A stretch of 64,000 nt of DNA from CAZFDT01 sp964518335 (GTDB lineage: Bacteria > Planctomycetota > Phycisphaerae > Phycisphaerales > Phycisphaeraceae). Of this stretch, positions 33,844 through 42,066 are shown piece after piece; the first letter of the stretch is position 1, and every line of letters begins with the position of its first letter. Made by a program: the position numbers and the translations under genes. A model generated the notes under the pieces. It was not told the DNA's origin. It ran no database searches and saw nothing but the letters and a program-made list of their open reading frames with translations. The stretch spans positions 73,548 through 137,547 of the forward strand of contig CAZFDT010000004.1 of the NCBI GenBank assembly GCA_964518335.1. Reading direction: 5' to 3'.

Positions 33844-36027
33844 TCATGGCGCCTCCGTCGTGGGACGGCGCAGGCTTTGAATCTCCCGCTGGATCGTCTG
33901 CAAATGCTCGCGGGCGGCCTTGGCCGCGGGCTCATCGTTGTTGCGCATCGCGTTGGCCTGCTGGATCAGAAGTTGACGCTGCTGTTCCACCAGCTCGCGC
34001 AGGCGCAGGTCGCGGTCGAGCGGGGGCGCCGCCGGCGACGCGGCGGCAGGATCGCCAGTCGCAGTCGCAGCATTGGCCACCTCGGCGGCCGCCGCCTCCG
34101 CAGGCAGGGGGTCGGGCACGATCACCTCGACGATGTGCTCCGTCGGCACCAGCCAATCACGATAAGCCGTCTGCACGGGCAGCATTCGCTGCTCGATGCG
34201 CCCGGTGACGGCCCCGCCCGAGCGAAGCGTGATCGTGAAGGTGGGGGCGCCCTTCCCCTCCTGTCGCGCGATGGACTTGATGGTCGCCGTGTCCAGCGTG
34301 GCCACGCCAAGCAGCCCGACGATATTGATGGACGCCGTGCCCAGCGTGCCGACGATGGCGTTGTCGCCCACCAGTTGGAGGCGCGGCGATCGCTCGAACG
34401 CCTGGCGCTGGCGTTCGAGTTCGGCGGCGGCGGATTCCTGGGCTTCTTCCGCGGCAGGAAGTTCGTGGAGGCGTGCGAGCGACTCGACCGAGTAGGGGGG
34501 CAGTTCGATCGGGCCGAAACGCAGCGTATGCGGCTTAAGCGCCCCGCCTCCGAGCATGACCGTCAGGCGCGTGCCGCCCGCCAGCGTCAACACGTGTCCA
34601 GGCTGTGGCTCGCGGACAAAATCCAGCGACACGATGTCGGCCATGGTCACGGCCAGCGTTCCCCAGGGCGTGACCAACTTGAGCGGGGCGCTGTCGTCGC
34701 GGCGCACGGCCAGGCGGTCACCCGAGGCGGTGGTGACGACCGCGCCTGCCTGGCGGTAGGGCTTGTCGTCGGTGTCGCGCCGCCGGGCCACGAGCAGGTT
34801 GATCTGCGTCGGATCGAGCGCCATGTCAGGCCCGATGCCGCTGCTCATGACCATTCGCGGCGTGGTGACGGGGCCGTGCAGCACATCGCCGCTGCGCAGG
34901 TGGACGCTCATGGGCGCTCCGATGCCCCTGGCGCCGACCAGCAATGCAACCTCGTCCCAGGCCACGTGCGTGGCGCCGAACGCGCTTTGGATCGAAAGGC
35001 CTTCGCATGTCACGTCGCCGACGATTTGTGCGTCGTCGCCAACCACCAGCACGTCGCGGTCGCCGCGCTCGACCCCTGCGTCCTCGGCGATAGTCAGCGC
35101 TCGCTGTGTCAGTCGCTCACCGTCCACGGCGCCGCCTGCGATCCGCACGTTCAGCAGGGCCTTGGCCAACGATTTAGGCACGCTCGGCTGCAGATGGCGG
35201 CGTTTGTAGAACGTCTCAAACGCTTGCGTGGCAGACGCACCGCCACCGCCGCCCTGACGCTGCGCCACCACGTGGTACAACGCCACTGTCTCTCGGGGCT
35301 TGATCGTCACCGCATACCGCACCGTGATCTGGCGGTTGTTCTCGATGGTGATCTGAGGCTTGACGCTGCCGCGCCCGTCGCCGACCAGGAACATCACGCT
35401 CGGGCGCGAGTTGGCGGCCTGCGCTGCCATGAAAAAGCCCACGTCGTCCTTGCCCAGCGTGCCGCCGGCAAAGGGCTTGCCGCTGCTGGTGAATGCGCCG
35501 CCGGCCTGGCCGCCCAGGTTCGTGACGATGTCCACCGAAGCCGACACCGCGTTACTGGCGTGAGGATTGGTCAGAACCTCGATGAAGCGAGCCCCGCCGC
35601 GTTGCACGTCCACGCGCACCCGGCGGGTGACCTGCAGGTTGGCGATCTGGCCGGAGATGAAATACTCGCTGGCGTCGGGGACCATCTTGTGGTCGTTGGG
35701 GCCGAATTGATTGCCGTTGACGCGCAAGTACATTCCGCCATCGAAGCAGTCGTTGGTGCCGTCGTTGATGCCGCCTTGTTGATCGACATCCCAGCGGAAG
35801 CCCATGGCGTCGTTGACCTGGTTGAACCGCGCCCGGACGAGATTGCCCCCGTCGTCGGTGAAGGCGCCGCCTGTCGCCGAAAGCCCCGTGAATTGGCCGG
35901 CCAGCACGGCAGGATGGTCAGCGAGCGTTCCGCGGGCGTCGCCGGCGTCATCCTGGGCTGCCGCCGCGCAAGCCAACGACGCCGCCATCGCTGCCAGCAC
36001 ACGTAAACATCGCCATGGTTTGGGCAT
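33844..36027 (-). CDS. Secreted protein heading the MoxR operon, paralogue of the following gene
   Basis: A 727-residue exported protein, first gene of the eight-gene operon. The signal peptide (CLRVLAAMAASLACAAAA) ends near residue 24. It is mostly beta-rich, with the paralogue pattern described for its neighbour. Several segments repeat a VxLRSGDVLxGPVTT-type theme (VHLRSGDVLHGPV, ITLRSGGAVTGRI) that also occurs in the paralogue (VYLRDGQLLTGQV). The C-terminus (about 680-727) is helical and charged (RELVEQQRQLLIQQANAMRN). The start at 36027 is chosen for its signal peptide and a GGGGA just upstream. The function is not known. Confidence 0.8.
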   Translation of the reverse strand: MPKPWRCLRVLAAMAASLACAAAAQDDAGDARGTLADHPAVLAGQFTGLSATGGAFTDDGGNLVRARFNQVNDAMGFRWDVDQQGGINDGTNDCFDGGMYLRVNGNQFGPNDHKMVPDASEYFISGQIANLQVTRRVRVDVQRGGARFIEVLTNPHASNAVSASVDIVTNLGGQAGGAFTSSGKPFAGGTLGKDDVGFFMAAQAANSRPSVMFLVGDGRGSVKPQITIENNRQITVRYAVTIKPRETVALYHVVAQRQGGGGGASATQAFETFYKRRHLQPSVPKSLAKALLNVRIAGGAVDGERLTQRALTIAEDAGVERGDRDVLVVGDDAQIVGDVTCEGLSIQSAFGATHVAWDEVALLVGARGIGAPMSVHLRSGDVLHGPVTTPRMVMSSGIGPDMALDPTQINLLVARRRDTDDKPYRQAGAVVTTASGDRLAVRRDDSAPLKLVTPWGTLAVTMADIVSLDFVREPQPGHVLTLAGGTRLTVMLGGGALKPHTLRFGPIELPPYSVESLARLHELPAAEEAQESAAAELERQRQAFERSPRLQLVGDNAIVGTLGTASINIVGLLGVATLDTATIKSIARQEGKGAPTFTITLRSGGAVTGRIEQRMLPVQTAYRDWLVPTEHIVEVIVPDPLPAEAAAAEVANAATATGDPAAASPAAPPLDRDLRLRELVEQQRQLLIQQANAMRNNDEPAAKAAREHLQTIQREIQSLRRPTTEAP

Positions 36028-36092
36028 CACACGTCCCCGGTCACGATGTCCATCGACTTCGCGACGAGCCACCCGATTCCGCGACTACACCG

Positions 36093-36121
36093 ATTGTAAC
36101 CGCCCACCCTATAGGACGCAC
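36093..36121 (-). promoter_or_regulatory. Weak candidate promoter of the MoxR operon
   Basis: A TACAAT -10-like hexamer at 36093-36098 lies about 66 nt upstream of the first operon gene. The matching -35 position, 17 nt away (GTGCGT), is poor. The spacer contains the palindrome CCTATAGG. Offered only as the best match in the 139-nt intergenic region. Confidence 0.25.
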
Positions 36122-36166
36122 GAGCCGCTGTACGGTTCAATGTTCATCAGGCGGTCAGTGATCGAT

Positions 36167-37912
36167 TCACACTTTGCTCAGCCTAAGCTGCAGGGTCCGG
36201 CGGTTGTCGTAGCGCTGGGCGATGGGCATGCGGCGGCCGAAGCCGAAGGCGCGGCCGGTGATCTTGATCCCGGGCGCCGCCTGCTTTCGCTTGTATTCAT
36301 TGAGGTCGATCATGCGGACGATCCGCAGCACCATGTCCGGGTCGTGGCTCGTTTCCTGAATGATGCGCGGGGCGGTGTGCTCGCGTTCGACGTAGCGCTC
36401 GATGATGTCGTCGAGCACGTCGTAGGGCGGCAGAGTGTCCTGATCGGTCTGGTTCTCCCGCAGCTCGGCACTGGGGGGCTTGCTGATCGAGTTTTCGGGA
36501 ATGACCGGTCCTCCGAAGCGCTGATACAGCGGGCACGCAGGGGAATTCACCCAGCGGGCCAACTCCCACACCATCGTCTTGGGGACGTCGGAAAGGATCG
36601 CCAGCCCCCCGGCCATGTCGCCGTAGAGTGTGCAGTAGCCCACGGCCAACTCGCTCTTGTTCCCGGTGGTCACCAGCAGTGAGCCGAACTTGTTGGAAAA
36701 GCCCATGAGGATGACGCCGCGGAGGCGGGCCTGGATGTTCTCCTCGGTCGCATCACGAGGGCGTCCCTCGAAGTGGGGCAACAGCAGCGACTCCATCGCG
36801 CGGTGTGGCTCCTCGATGGGCACGACGTGGAACGCGATGCCCAGCCGCTTGGCCAGGTCCGCCGCGTCATCGACCGAGCCCTTCGAGGAAAATCGGCTGG
36901 GCATGGCCACGCCGCGCACGTGCTCTTGGCCCAGCGCGGCGGCCGCCAGCGCCGCGGTCAGCGCCGAATCGATCCCTCCGGACAGCCCGATGACGATGCT
37001 TGCGAACCCGCACTTGCGGCAATAGTCGCGCAGCCCCAGCACCAGCGCGTGGTAGGCGTCGGACAGGGTATCGAGTGTCGGACGTCCGGTGTCTGCGGCA
37101 GGGCTGTCTTTTCCGACACCCGACACCCGACACCCGACACCTTCTTGTAGGTCAATATCAGCGACCAGCAGGTCCTCCTCAAACCCTTTCGCATGCGCCA
37201 CCACTTGCCCCGCGGCGTCGATCACGCACGAGTTGCCGTCGAACACCAACTCGTCGTTGCCGCCGACCTGGTTGCAGTAGGCGATGGGCATATTCAGCCG
37301 GCGTGCGACGCTGCTCATGAGCTTGAGCCGAAACTCGTGCTTGCGTATGACGAAGGGCGATGCGCTGCAGTTGACGAACAGCCGTGCGCCAAGGCGGGCC
37401 AGTTCGTCCATCGGATTGTCGTGATAGAGCTGGCGATTGACGACGCCCTTTTCGTTCCACAGGTCCTCGCAGATGCTGATGCCCAGGGGCGTGTCGTCGA
37501 TGCGCGTCAGGTCCAGGCGCGGGCCGGGCTCGAAATAGCGCAGCTCGTCGAACACGTCGTAGGTTGGCAGCAGGCTCTTGACGTGGCGGTGGACGATGCG
37601 TCCCCCGTCGCACACGGCGGCGGCGTTGTAGAGGCTGCGGCCCTGCTCCTGATCGGATGGGCACGGGTACCCGATCACCGCCGCCACACCCTTGCATTGG
37701 GCGGCCAGCTCGGCGACGGCCTGCTCGCATTCGACGATGACCGCGGGCTTGAGCAGCAGGTCCTTGGGCGGATATCCGATAACCGCCAGTTCGGGGAAGA
37801 TCACCAGCCGCACACCCAGGTCTGCAGCACGGGCGATGCCCTCGCCGATCTTACGGGCATTGCCGGCGATGTCGCCGACGGTTGGGTTGGTCTGGCACAG
37901 GGCGATTTTCAC
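36167..37912 (-). CDS. nadE: Glutamine-dependent NAD+ synthetase
   Basis: Amidates deamido-NAD to NAD using glutamine. The N-terminal nitrilase-type glutaminase domain (1 to about 255) has FPELAVIGYPP, RYFEPGPR and VNCSASPF with the catalytic Cys. The C-terminal synthetase domain has the ATP loop GLSGGIDSALTA. The protein starts at a GTG (37912) with CGGAG 6 nt upstream, giving VKIALCQTNPTVGDIAG. About 25 extra residues (258-282) encoded by a G-rich repeat cassette lie at the junction between the two domains, in frame. It is 581 residues long, and divergent from the TPR lipoprotein gene. The enzyme is probably functional. Confidence 0.95.
   Translation of the reverse strand: MKIALCQTNPTVGDIAGNARKIGEGIARAADLGVRLVIFPELAVIGYPPKDLLLKPAVIVECEQAVAELAAQCKGVAAVIGYPCPSDQEQGRSLYNAAAVCDGGRIVHRHVKSLLPTYDVFDELRYFEPGPRLDLTRIDDTPLGISICEDLWNEKGVVNRQLYHDNPMDELARLGARLFVNCSASPFVIRKHEFRLKLMSSVARRLNMPIAYCNQVGGNDELVFDGNSCVIDAAGQVVAHAKGFEEDLLVADIDLQEGVGCRVSGVGKDSPAADTGRPTLDTLSDAYHALVLGLRDYCRKCGFASIVIGLSGGIDSALTAALAAAALGQEHVRGVAMPSRFSSKGSVDDAADLAKRLGIAFHVVPIEEPHRAMESLLLPHFEGRPRDATEENIQARLRGVILMGFSNKFGSLLVTTGNKSELAVGYCTLYGDMAGGLAILSDVPKTMVWELARWVNSPACPLYQRFGGPVIPENSISKPPSAELRENQTDQDTLPPYDVLDDIIERYVEREHTAPRIIQETSHDPDMVLRIVRMIDLNEYKRKQAAPGIKITGRAFGFGRRMPIAQRYDNRRTLQLRLSKV
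37067..37142. repeat. In-frame G-rich inverted-repeat cassette inside nadE
   Basis: On the nadE coding strand, about four copies of the 7-mer GTGTCGG are followed by a spacer and a decayed reverse arm (CCGACACTCGATACC). It encodes GVGCRVSGVGKDSPAADT and adjoining residues between the glutaminase and synthetase domains. It shares a run of more than 20 identical bases with the cassette at 53921-53985 in mutS. Confidence 0.8.
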
Positions 37913-38022
37913 GCTCGACTCCGATCTGGCCGAGATTGTATGGTGAGCCTGCCGCGATGGCGTGTAACCTATCACGGACGCACGTTGACCGCGGCGGCGA
38001 AGGGGTCTAACTTGGAGCGATC

Positions 38023-39015
38023 ATGTTAAGGACTCGGCAACAGGCGACGGGGCGATCCGTGGCGGTGCTGGCCGCCGCCGCGGTGGTGTGCGGTCTGGCC
38101 ATGGCGGGGTGCGGCCCGACGCGGCAGCACCGGGCCCGCGAGCACGTCGAGCAGGGGCAGGACCTGCTCCAGAAGGGGCTCTCCGAGTCCGCGCTGGCGG
38201 CGTTCACGCTGGCAATCGAGGAAAACCCACGTCTCACCGACGCGCACATGGGCGTCGGCGATGTGCAGCGGCAGCGAGGCAACTACGGCGAGGCCAAGAG
38301 CGCCTACGAGGAAGCCACGCGCCTCTCGCCCAACAGCTTCGACGCCCACTACTACCTGGCGCTCATGCAACAGCTCCTGGGCGAGGTGCAGGCGGCGATC
38401 AAGACCTACCTGCGGGCGCTGACGCTCAACCCCAACAGTTTCGACGCCAACAAGAACCTGGCCAGTGCGTACCTGCAGCTTGGCCGACCCAGCGATGCGC
38501 TGCCCTACGCCGAGCGCGCGGTGTACCTCGATCCGTCGAGCCAGATCGGCTGGGCCAACCTCGCCGCGACGCAGAGTCTGCTGGGCCAGTTCGACAAGGC
38601 CGTGGATTCCTACCGCCAGGCCACCGAGCTGGGCGAGTACGCCGAGCCCGTCCTTCTGGGTTTGGCCGACGCGCACATCCGACTGGGCAACTTCGAGCGG
38701 GCCATGATCACGCTTGAGTCGCTCATCCGCACCCAGCCCTCAGCCACCGCCTACGAACGCCTGGGCTACGCCCAGTTCAAGGTCCGACGCTTCACCGAAT
38801 CGCTGGCCAGCTTCCGATCGGCCACGTCGCTGGATGAGAACGACCCGGCCTCGCTCAACGGCCTGGGCGTGTGCCTTATGACGCTCTACATCCAAGGTGG
38901 GCGCACCGACGGATCGCAACGCGACGAGGCCCTGGACTCGTGGCGAAGAAGCCTGCGCCTCAAGCCCGATCAGCCGCGCATCCTCGACCTACTGTCGCGC
39001 TACCAGCGGCTGTAG
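38023..39015 (+). CDS. TPR-repeat lipoprotein
   Basis: A 330-residue predicted lipoprotein. The signal peptide ends in lipobox LAMAGC with Cys30. The remainder is about seven TPR units (for example ALAAFTLAIEENPRLTDAHMG, AKSAYEEATRLSPNSFDAHYY, IKTYLRALTLNPNSFDANKN). GGAG stands 5 nt before the ATG. Such proteins usually scaffold envelope complexes; no partner can be named. It is divergent from nadE and 123 nt before a GH130 gene on the same strand. Confidence 0.88.
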   Translation: MLRTRQQATGRSVAVLAAAAVVCGLAMAGCGPTRQHRAREHVEQGQDLLQKGLSESALAAFTLAIEENPRLTDAHMGVGDVQRQRGNYGEAKSAYEEATRLSPNSFDAHYYLALMQQLLGEVQAAIKTYLRALTLNPNSFDANKNLASAYLQLGRPSDALPYAERAVYLDPSSQIGWANLAATQSLLGQFDKAVDSYRQATELGEYAEPVLLGLADAHIRLGNFERAMITLESLIRTQPSATAYERLGYAQFKVRRFTESLASFRSATSLDENDPASLNGLGVCLMTLYIQGGRTDGSQRDEALDSWRRSLRLKPDQPRILDLLSRYQRL

Positions 39016-39072
39016 AAAGTGAAGTCTCGAGTCCAATAGGCCCTGGTCTCAACTTTCAAGTTTCAGATCCAC

Positions 39073-39117
39073 GGCTTGTTGCTTGCGACTAGAGGCTTGT
39101 GAATTCTGACTTGCGAC
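39073..39117. repeat. Intergenic direct-repeat words (GGCTTGT...CTTGCGAC twice)
   Basis: Between the TPR lipoprotein and GH130 genes, GGCTTGT (39073 and 39094) and CTTGCGAC (39082 and 39110) each occur twice in the same order. CTTTCAAGTTTCAG precedes them. This looks like a decayed word-repeat cassette of the kind found in frame in mutS, priA and nadE. The 123-nt gap holds nothing else evident. Confidence 0.4.
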
Positions 39118-39138
39118 GACCTGCAACCCACTCTCGCC

Positions 39139-40626
39139 ATGTCCACCGCCGCGCCCACGATCAAGCCGCTCAATCTCGTACGCAGCCCCGAGCGGTTCGT
39201 CTCCGACGACAAGCGCGTCATCGCCCGCTACTTCGACTTCGGCAACCCCGACCGCATCCGGTCGATCCTCCGCCGCGTGATGCGCCTGCCCGAAGAGCAT
39301 GTGGGCCGATTGCTCGCCCAGACCATCGAAGGCTTTCACGGGCGCCATCACGACCTGCACGCCATCTGCCTCGATCACTTCGCCAACGTCGCCAGGCACA
39401 TCAACGGCGACGTGAGCGAGCTGTCCGACGAACGCAAGCTTCTCATCGGCGCGTACTTCACCATGGAGTATTCGATCGAGTCGGCAGCGCTGTTCAACCC
39501 ATCCGTGGTGGTGCATCCCAACCAGGAGGGCGTGCCCGATGGCAGCGTGCGCTTCCTCATGAGCATGCGCGCCACCGGCGAGGGCCACGTGTCGTCGATC
39601 GTCTTTCGTCGGGGCGTGATCGATCGGCACGGGCAGGTCAAGTTCGACCCCACGCCGCGGCAGGCCTACACCGCCAGGCCCGTGCCCGACCGCCAGTTCG
39701 AAAAAAAACTGGTCTTCCGCAAGCTCATCGAGATGGGCGTGTATGAGGACGCCGCCGCGCAATGGCTCTTCGGTCTGCCCGATACCTTTACGCTCGGCCA
39801 GGCCTCCCGTTACGTCGCCGAGTGCCGCGCCAACCGCGATCGGCCAACCACCTTCGACGAAATGGCCGATCACCTGCTCTGGGTCCTCCGCGCCAACTAC
39901 ACCCTCCGATTCCCCAACGACACCTGGCCCAACCAGACCGTCATCTTCCCCGCCACCGATCACGAGGCCCGCGGCATGGAGGACCTCCGCCTCGTCCGGT
40001 TCATCGGCGATGACGGCAACGCCCTCTACCTGGGCACCTACACCGCATACGATGGACGACACATCGTCCCCATGATGCTCGAAACCGAGGACTTCCACAC
40101 CTATCACGTCTCGACCCTCAACGGCCGATTCGCCCGCAACAAGGGCATGGCCCTTTTCCCGCGCATGATCGACGGCTGGTACCTGGCCGTCTCACGCCAC
40201 GACGGCGAAAACATGTTCCTCCTCAAGAGTGACAACCGCCACTTCTGGAACGAGAGCGTCCCGCTCTACCAGCCCCGCGAGCCCTGGGAAACCGTCCAGG
40301 TGGGCAACTGCGGCTCACCCCTGGAAACCGACGCCGGCTGGATCCTCCTCACCCACGGCGTGGGCACCGTCCGGCGATACTGCATCGGCGCCCTACTGCT
40401 CGACCGCCACGACCCGTCCAAAATCATTGGCCGCCTCCGTGAACCCCTCATCGCCCCCAGCGAGGACGAACGCGAGGGGTACGTCCCCAACGTCGTCTAT
40501 TCCTGCGGCGCCATGATCCACGGTGACCTCATGTTCATCCCCTACGCCGCCAGTGATAAAGCCACCACGTTCGCCACCCTCCCCGTCCGCGACCTCATCG
40601 ACCGCATGCTCGACGAAGGCCCGTGA
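39139..40626 (+). CDS. GH130-family glycoside phosphorylase
   Basis: A 495-residue cytoplasmic protein with the five-bladed-propeller signatures of GH130 enzymes, which phosphorolyse beta-mannosides. These are ARGMEDLRLVRF (the family's ED-R phosphate-site motif), YDGRHIVPMM, the NKGMALFPRM segment, NCGSPLETDAGWILLTHG and GYVPNVVYSCGAM near the end. The protein is longer than the typical 330-400 residues owing to about 170 residues of N-terminal helical sequence. No Shine-Dalgarno sequence is clear before the ATG. The exact substrate (mannosyl-glucose, mannobiose or mannosyl-GlcNAc) cannot be read from the sequence. Confidence 0.85.
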   Translation: MSTAAPTIKPLNLVRSPERFVSDDKRVIARYFDFGNPDRIRSILRRVMRLPEEHVGRLLAQTIEGFHGRHHDLHAICLDHFANVARHINGDVSELSDERKLLIGAYFTMEYSIESAALFNPSVVVHPNQEGVPDGSVRFLMSMRATGEGHVSSIVFRRGVIDRHGQVKFDPTPRQAYTARPVPDRQFEKKLVFRKLIEMGVYEDAAAQWLFGLPDTFTLGQASRYVAECRANRDRPTTFDEMADHLLWVLRANYTLRFPNDTWPNQTVIFPATDHEARGMEDLRLVRFIGDDGNALYLGTYTAYDGRHIVPMMLETEDFHTYHVSTLNGRFARNKGMALFPRMIDGWYLAVSRHDGENMFLLKSDNRHFWNESVPLYQPREPWETVQVGNCGSPLETDAGWILLTHGVGTVRRYCIGALLLDRHDPSKIIGRLREPLIAPSEDEREGYVPNVVYSCGAMIHGDLMFIPYAASDKATTFATLPVRDLIDRMLDEGP

Positions 40627-40728
40627 TTGCTGCGCAACGCGCCAGTCTGAGCCACCCGGCGGGTGGGGACACGTCGAGCGCAGCCAAAGAGGACAGTTCG
40701 ATCGACCTACATCAGGAGCCGTTGCGGC

Positions 40729-40756
40729 TTGCTCCATCGAGGCAGGCTCTTACAAT
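40729..40756 (+). promoter_or_regulatory. Candidate promoter of tpx
   Basis: TTGCTC (40729-40734) and TACAAT (40751-40756) are separated by 16 nt. That would place the transcription start near 40763, about 54 nt before the tpx ATG. The -10 is near consensus; the -35 matches three of six bases. The 190-nt gap before tpx holds no other feature. Confidence 0.4.
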
Positions 40757-40816
40757 GCCCCGTCTCCCCGGCAGCAGGCCGGACAACCAGCGCCTTACCA
40801 CACGGAGCTTTCAGCC

Positions 40817-41338
40817 ATGAGCACACGAACGGGACTCGTCAAGTTCAAGGGCAATCCAGTCGGCATCGGCGGCCCGGGCGTCAAGGTCGGCGACGCCGCC
40901 CCCGCCTTCACCGTCGTCGGCAACGATCTCAAGGACGTGAGCCTCGACCAGTTCAAAGGCAAGACCGTCATCATCAACAGCGTGCCGTCGCTGGACACGG
41001 GCATCTGTGACTTGCAGGGCAAGCGGTTCAACCAGGAAGCCGCCGCACTCGGCGATGGCGTCGTGGTGCTAGTGATCAGCCGCGACCTGCCGTTCGCGCA
41101 GAAGCGCTGGTGCGGGGCGGTGGACGCCAAGGCCGTCACGACCGCGTCCGATTTCCGCGGGCACAGCTTCGGCAAGGCCTGGGGCCTGGAGATGGTCGAT
41201 GGCCCGCTCGCCGGTCTCCTGGCCCGCGCGGTGTACGTTGTCGGCAAGGACGGCAAGATCAAGTACGAGCAGATTGTCCCCGAGATCGCTCAGGAGCCCG
41301 ACTACGCCCCGGTCCTCGCCGCGGCGAAGGCGGGATGA
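40817..41338 (+). CDS. tpx: Thiol peroxidase (atypical 2-Cys peroxiredoxin)
   Basis: Reduces hydrogen peroxide and lipid peroxides using thioredoxin. The 173-residue protein has peroxidatic Cys64 in PSLDTGICDLQGKRFN and resolving Cys99 in SRDLPFAQKRWCGA, the classic Tpx spacing, plus the thioredoxin-fold core. The start at 40817 has GGAG 10 nt upstream. A longer in-frame extension is rejected because the family begins here. Monocistronic, with its own candidate promoter and a strong terminator. Confidence 0.96.
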   Translation: MSTRTGLVKFKGNPVGIGGPGVKVGDAAPAFTVVGNDLKDVSLDQFKGKTVIINSVPSLDTGICDLQGKRFNQEAAALGDGVVVLVISRDLPFAQKRWCGAVDAKAVTTASDFRGHSFGKAWGLEMVDGPLAGLLARAVYVVGKDGKIKYEQIVPEIAQEPDYAPVLAAAKAG

Positions 41339-41367
41339 GCTTTCGAGATCAGAGGCCGCAGTTTTGA

Positions 41368-41396
41368 CCCGCAGTTCAACACTGCGGGTTTTTATT
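41368..41396 (+). terminator. Rho-independent terminator of tpx
   Basis: A perfect 8-bp stem, CCCGCAGT / ACTGCGGG with a TTCAA-type loop, is followed by TTTTTATTT. It lies 30 nt after the tpx stop. The T-run overlaps the stop codon of the convergent nucleotidyltransferase gene. Confidence 0.9.
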
Positions 41397-41877
41397 TCGT
41401 GCCGGGTTCAGGCAGGTTGTCAAGATCCGCCAAGTCCTGCGGCCGCGCACTTGCTGTCTTGTTCGTCCACAAGTCCTCAAGCGACAGCACCGGCACTGTG
41501 ATGCCATCTATGTCGATCTGGATCGCCCTGCGATATGCATCGTCGAACGTCACACCTGAGATGCTTGTGAAGAACTCGACCTGGGCTGGTGGTGTCCCGA
41601 TGCGCAGCAGAAGTCGTGGGTTGCACAACTGCTCTTTGGACAGGGTCTTCCCGAAGAATTCCAGCAAGACCCCGGAGATCCGACTGGCGTTCTCCGCGTC
41701 CATGGCCAACCATGCGTCGAGACTTTTCGTGGCGCGTGCGTAGCCGTGGGTGATGACAGCGTAGCCGCCAACCACCAGGTATCTGACGTTATGGTCGTTC
41801 AAGGACTTCAAAAGGTCCTTGAAGTCGGGCAGGAGCATACTTTGAGCCATAGGCAAATCGCCGCAGTTCTTCGGCAT
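41392..41877 (-). CDS. Nucleotidyltransferase-like protein (DUF6036/AbiEii type), second gene of a possible toxin pair
   Basis: A protein of up to 161 residues of the minimal nucleotidyltransferase fold: VRYLVVGGYAVITHGYARATKSLDAWLAMD, followed by VEFFTSISGVTFDD and VPVLSLEDLWTNKTASARPQDLADL. The C-terminal KxxxxRxxDxxDL motif is typical of the DUF6036/AbiEii-like group. The first acidic residue of the expected DxD pair is Ser (SLD). Three in-frame starts exist (41877, 41850, 41838), all inside the 3' end of the small gene upstream. It ends in the tpx terminator. It could be an antitoxin-regulated toxin or an inactive relative. Confidence 0.75.
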   Translation of the reverse strand: MPKNCGDLPMAQSMLLPDFKDLLKSLNDHNVRYLVVGGYAVITHGYARATKSLDAWLAMDAENASRISGVLLEFFGKTLSKEQLCNPRLLLRIGTPPAQVEFFTSISGVTFDDAYRRAIQIDIDGITVPVLSLEDLWTNKTASARPQDLADLDNLPEPGTK

Positions 41878-42037
41878 GAGCGATCCGCTCCGCCGGGGTT
41901 ATGTGAAGTGTGTGCAGATACTTCTTCTCGGCATGCACGACCGCGGCATCGTCAAAGTATTCCATAACAAGGCCGGGACGCTTCGTTGAGACGATGCGCT
42001 TCGACGCGATTGCCCTCTGGTGGCTGGTCTTTTTCAT
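41789..42037 (-). CDS. Small protein preceding the nucleotidyltransferase gene
   Basis: About 82 residues, MKKTSHQRAIASKRIVSTKR at the start and charged-helical after ITPAERIAHAEELRRFAYG. Its 3' end overlaps the nucleotidyltransferase start, a layout typical of two-gene toxin-antitoxin units. An in-frame ATG at 42070 overlaps the amidohydrolase stop (ATGA) and would add 11 residues, so the start is uncertain. No family is recognised. Confidence 0.6.
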   Translation of the reverse strand: MKKTSHQRAIASKRIVSTKRPGLVMEYFDDAAVVHAEKKYLHTLHITPAERIAHAEELRRFAYGSKYAPARLQGPFEVLERP

Positions 42038-42066
42038 AGCGTACAACACACTCCACCACCGGCCCA

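Noticed and set aside
31419..34208. Open frame of 929 codons on the plus strand across the MoxR operon
   Set aside because: It is the opposite-strand shadow of three well-supported minus-strand genes. Its translation is Arg/His/Gly-rich with no domain.
33637..36006. Open frame of 789 codons on the plus strand
   Set aside because: Antisense shadow of the secreted paralogue gene; low-complexity Arg/His-rich translation and no signal or motif.
37985..38013. TTGACC-N17-TAACTT before the TPR lipoprotein gene
   Set aside because: It fits a sigma-70 promoter, but transcription would start about 3 nt before the ATG and leave the good GGAG ribosome site outside the mRNA, so it is likely coincidental.
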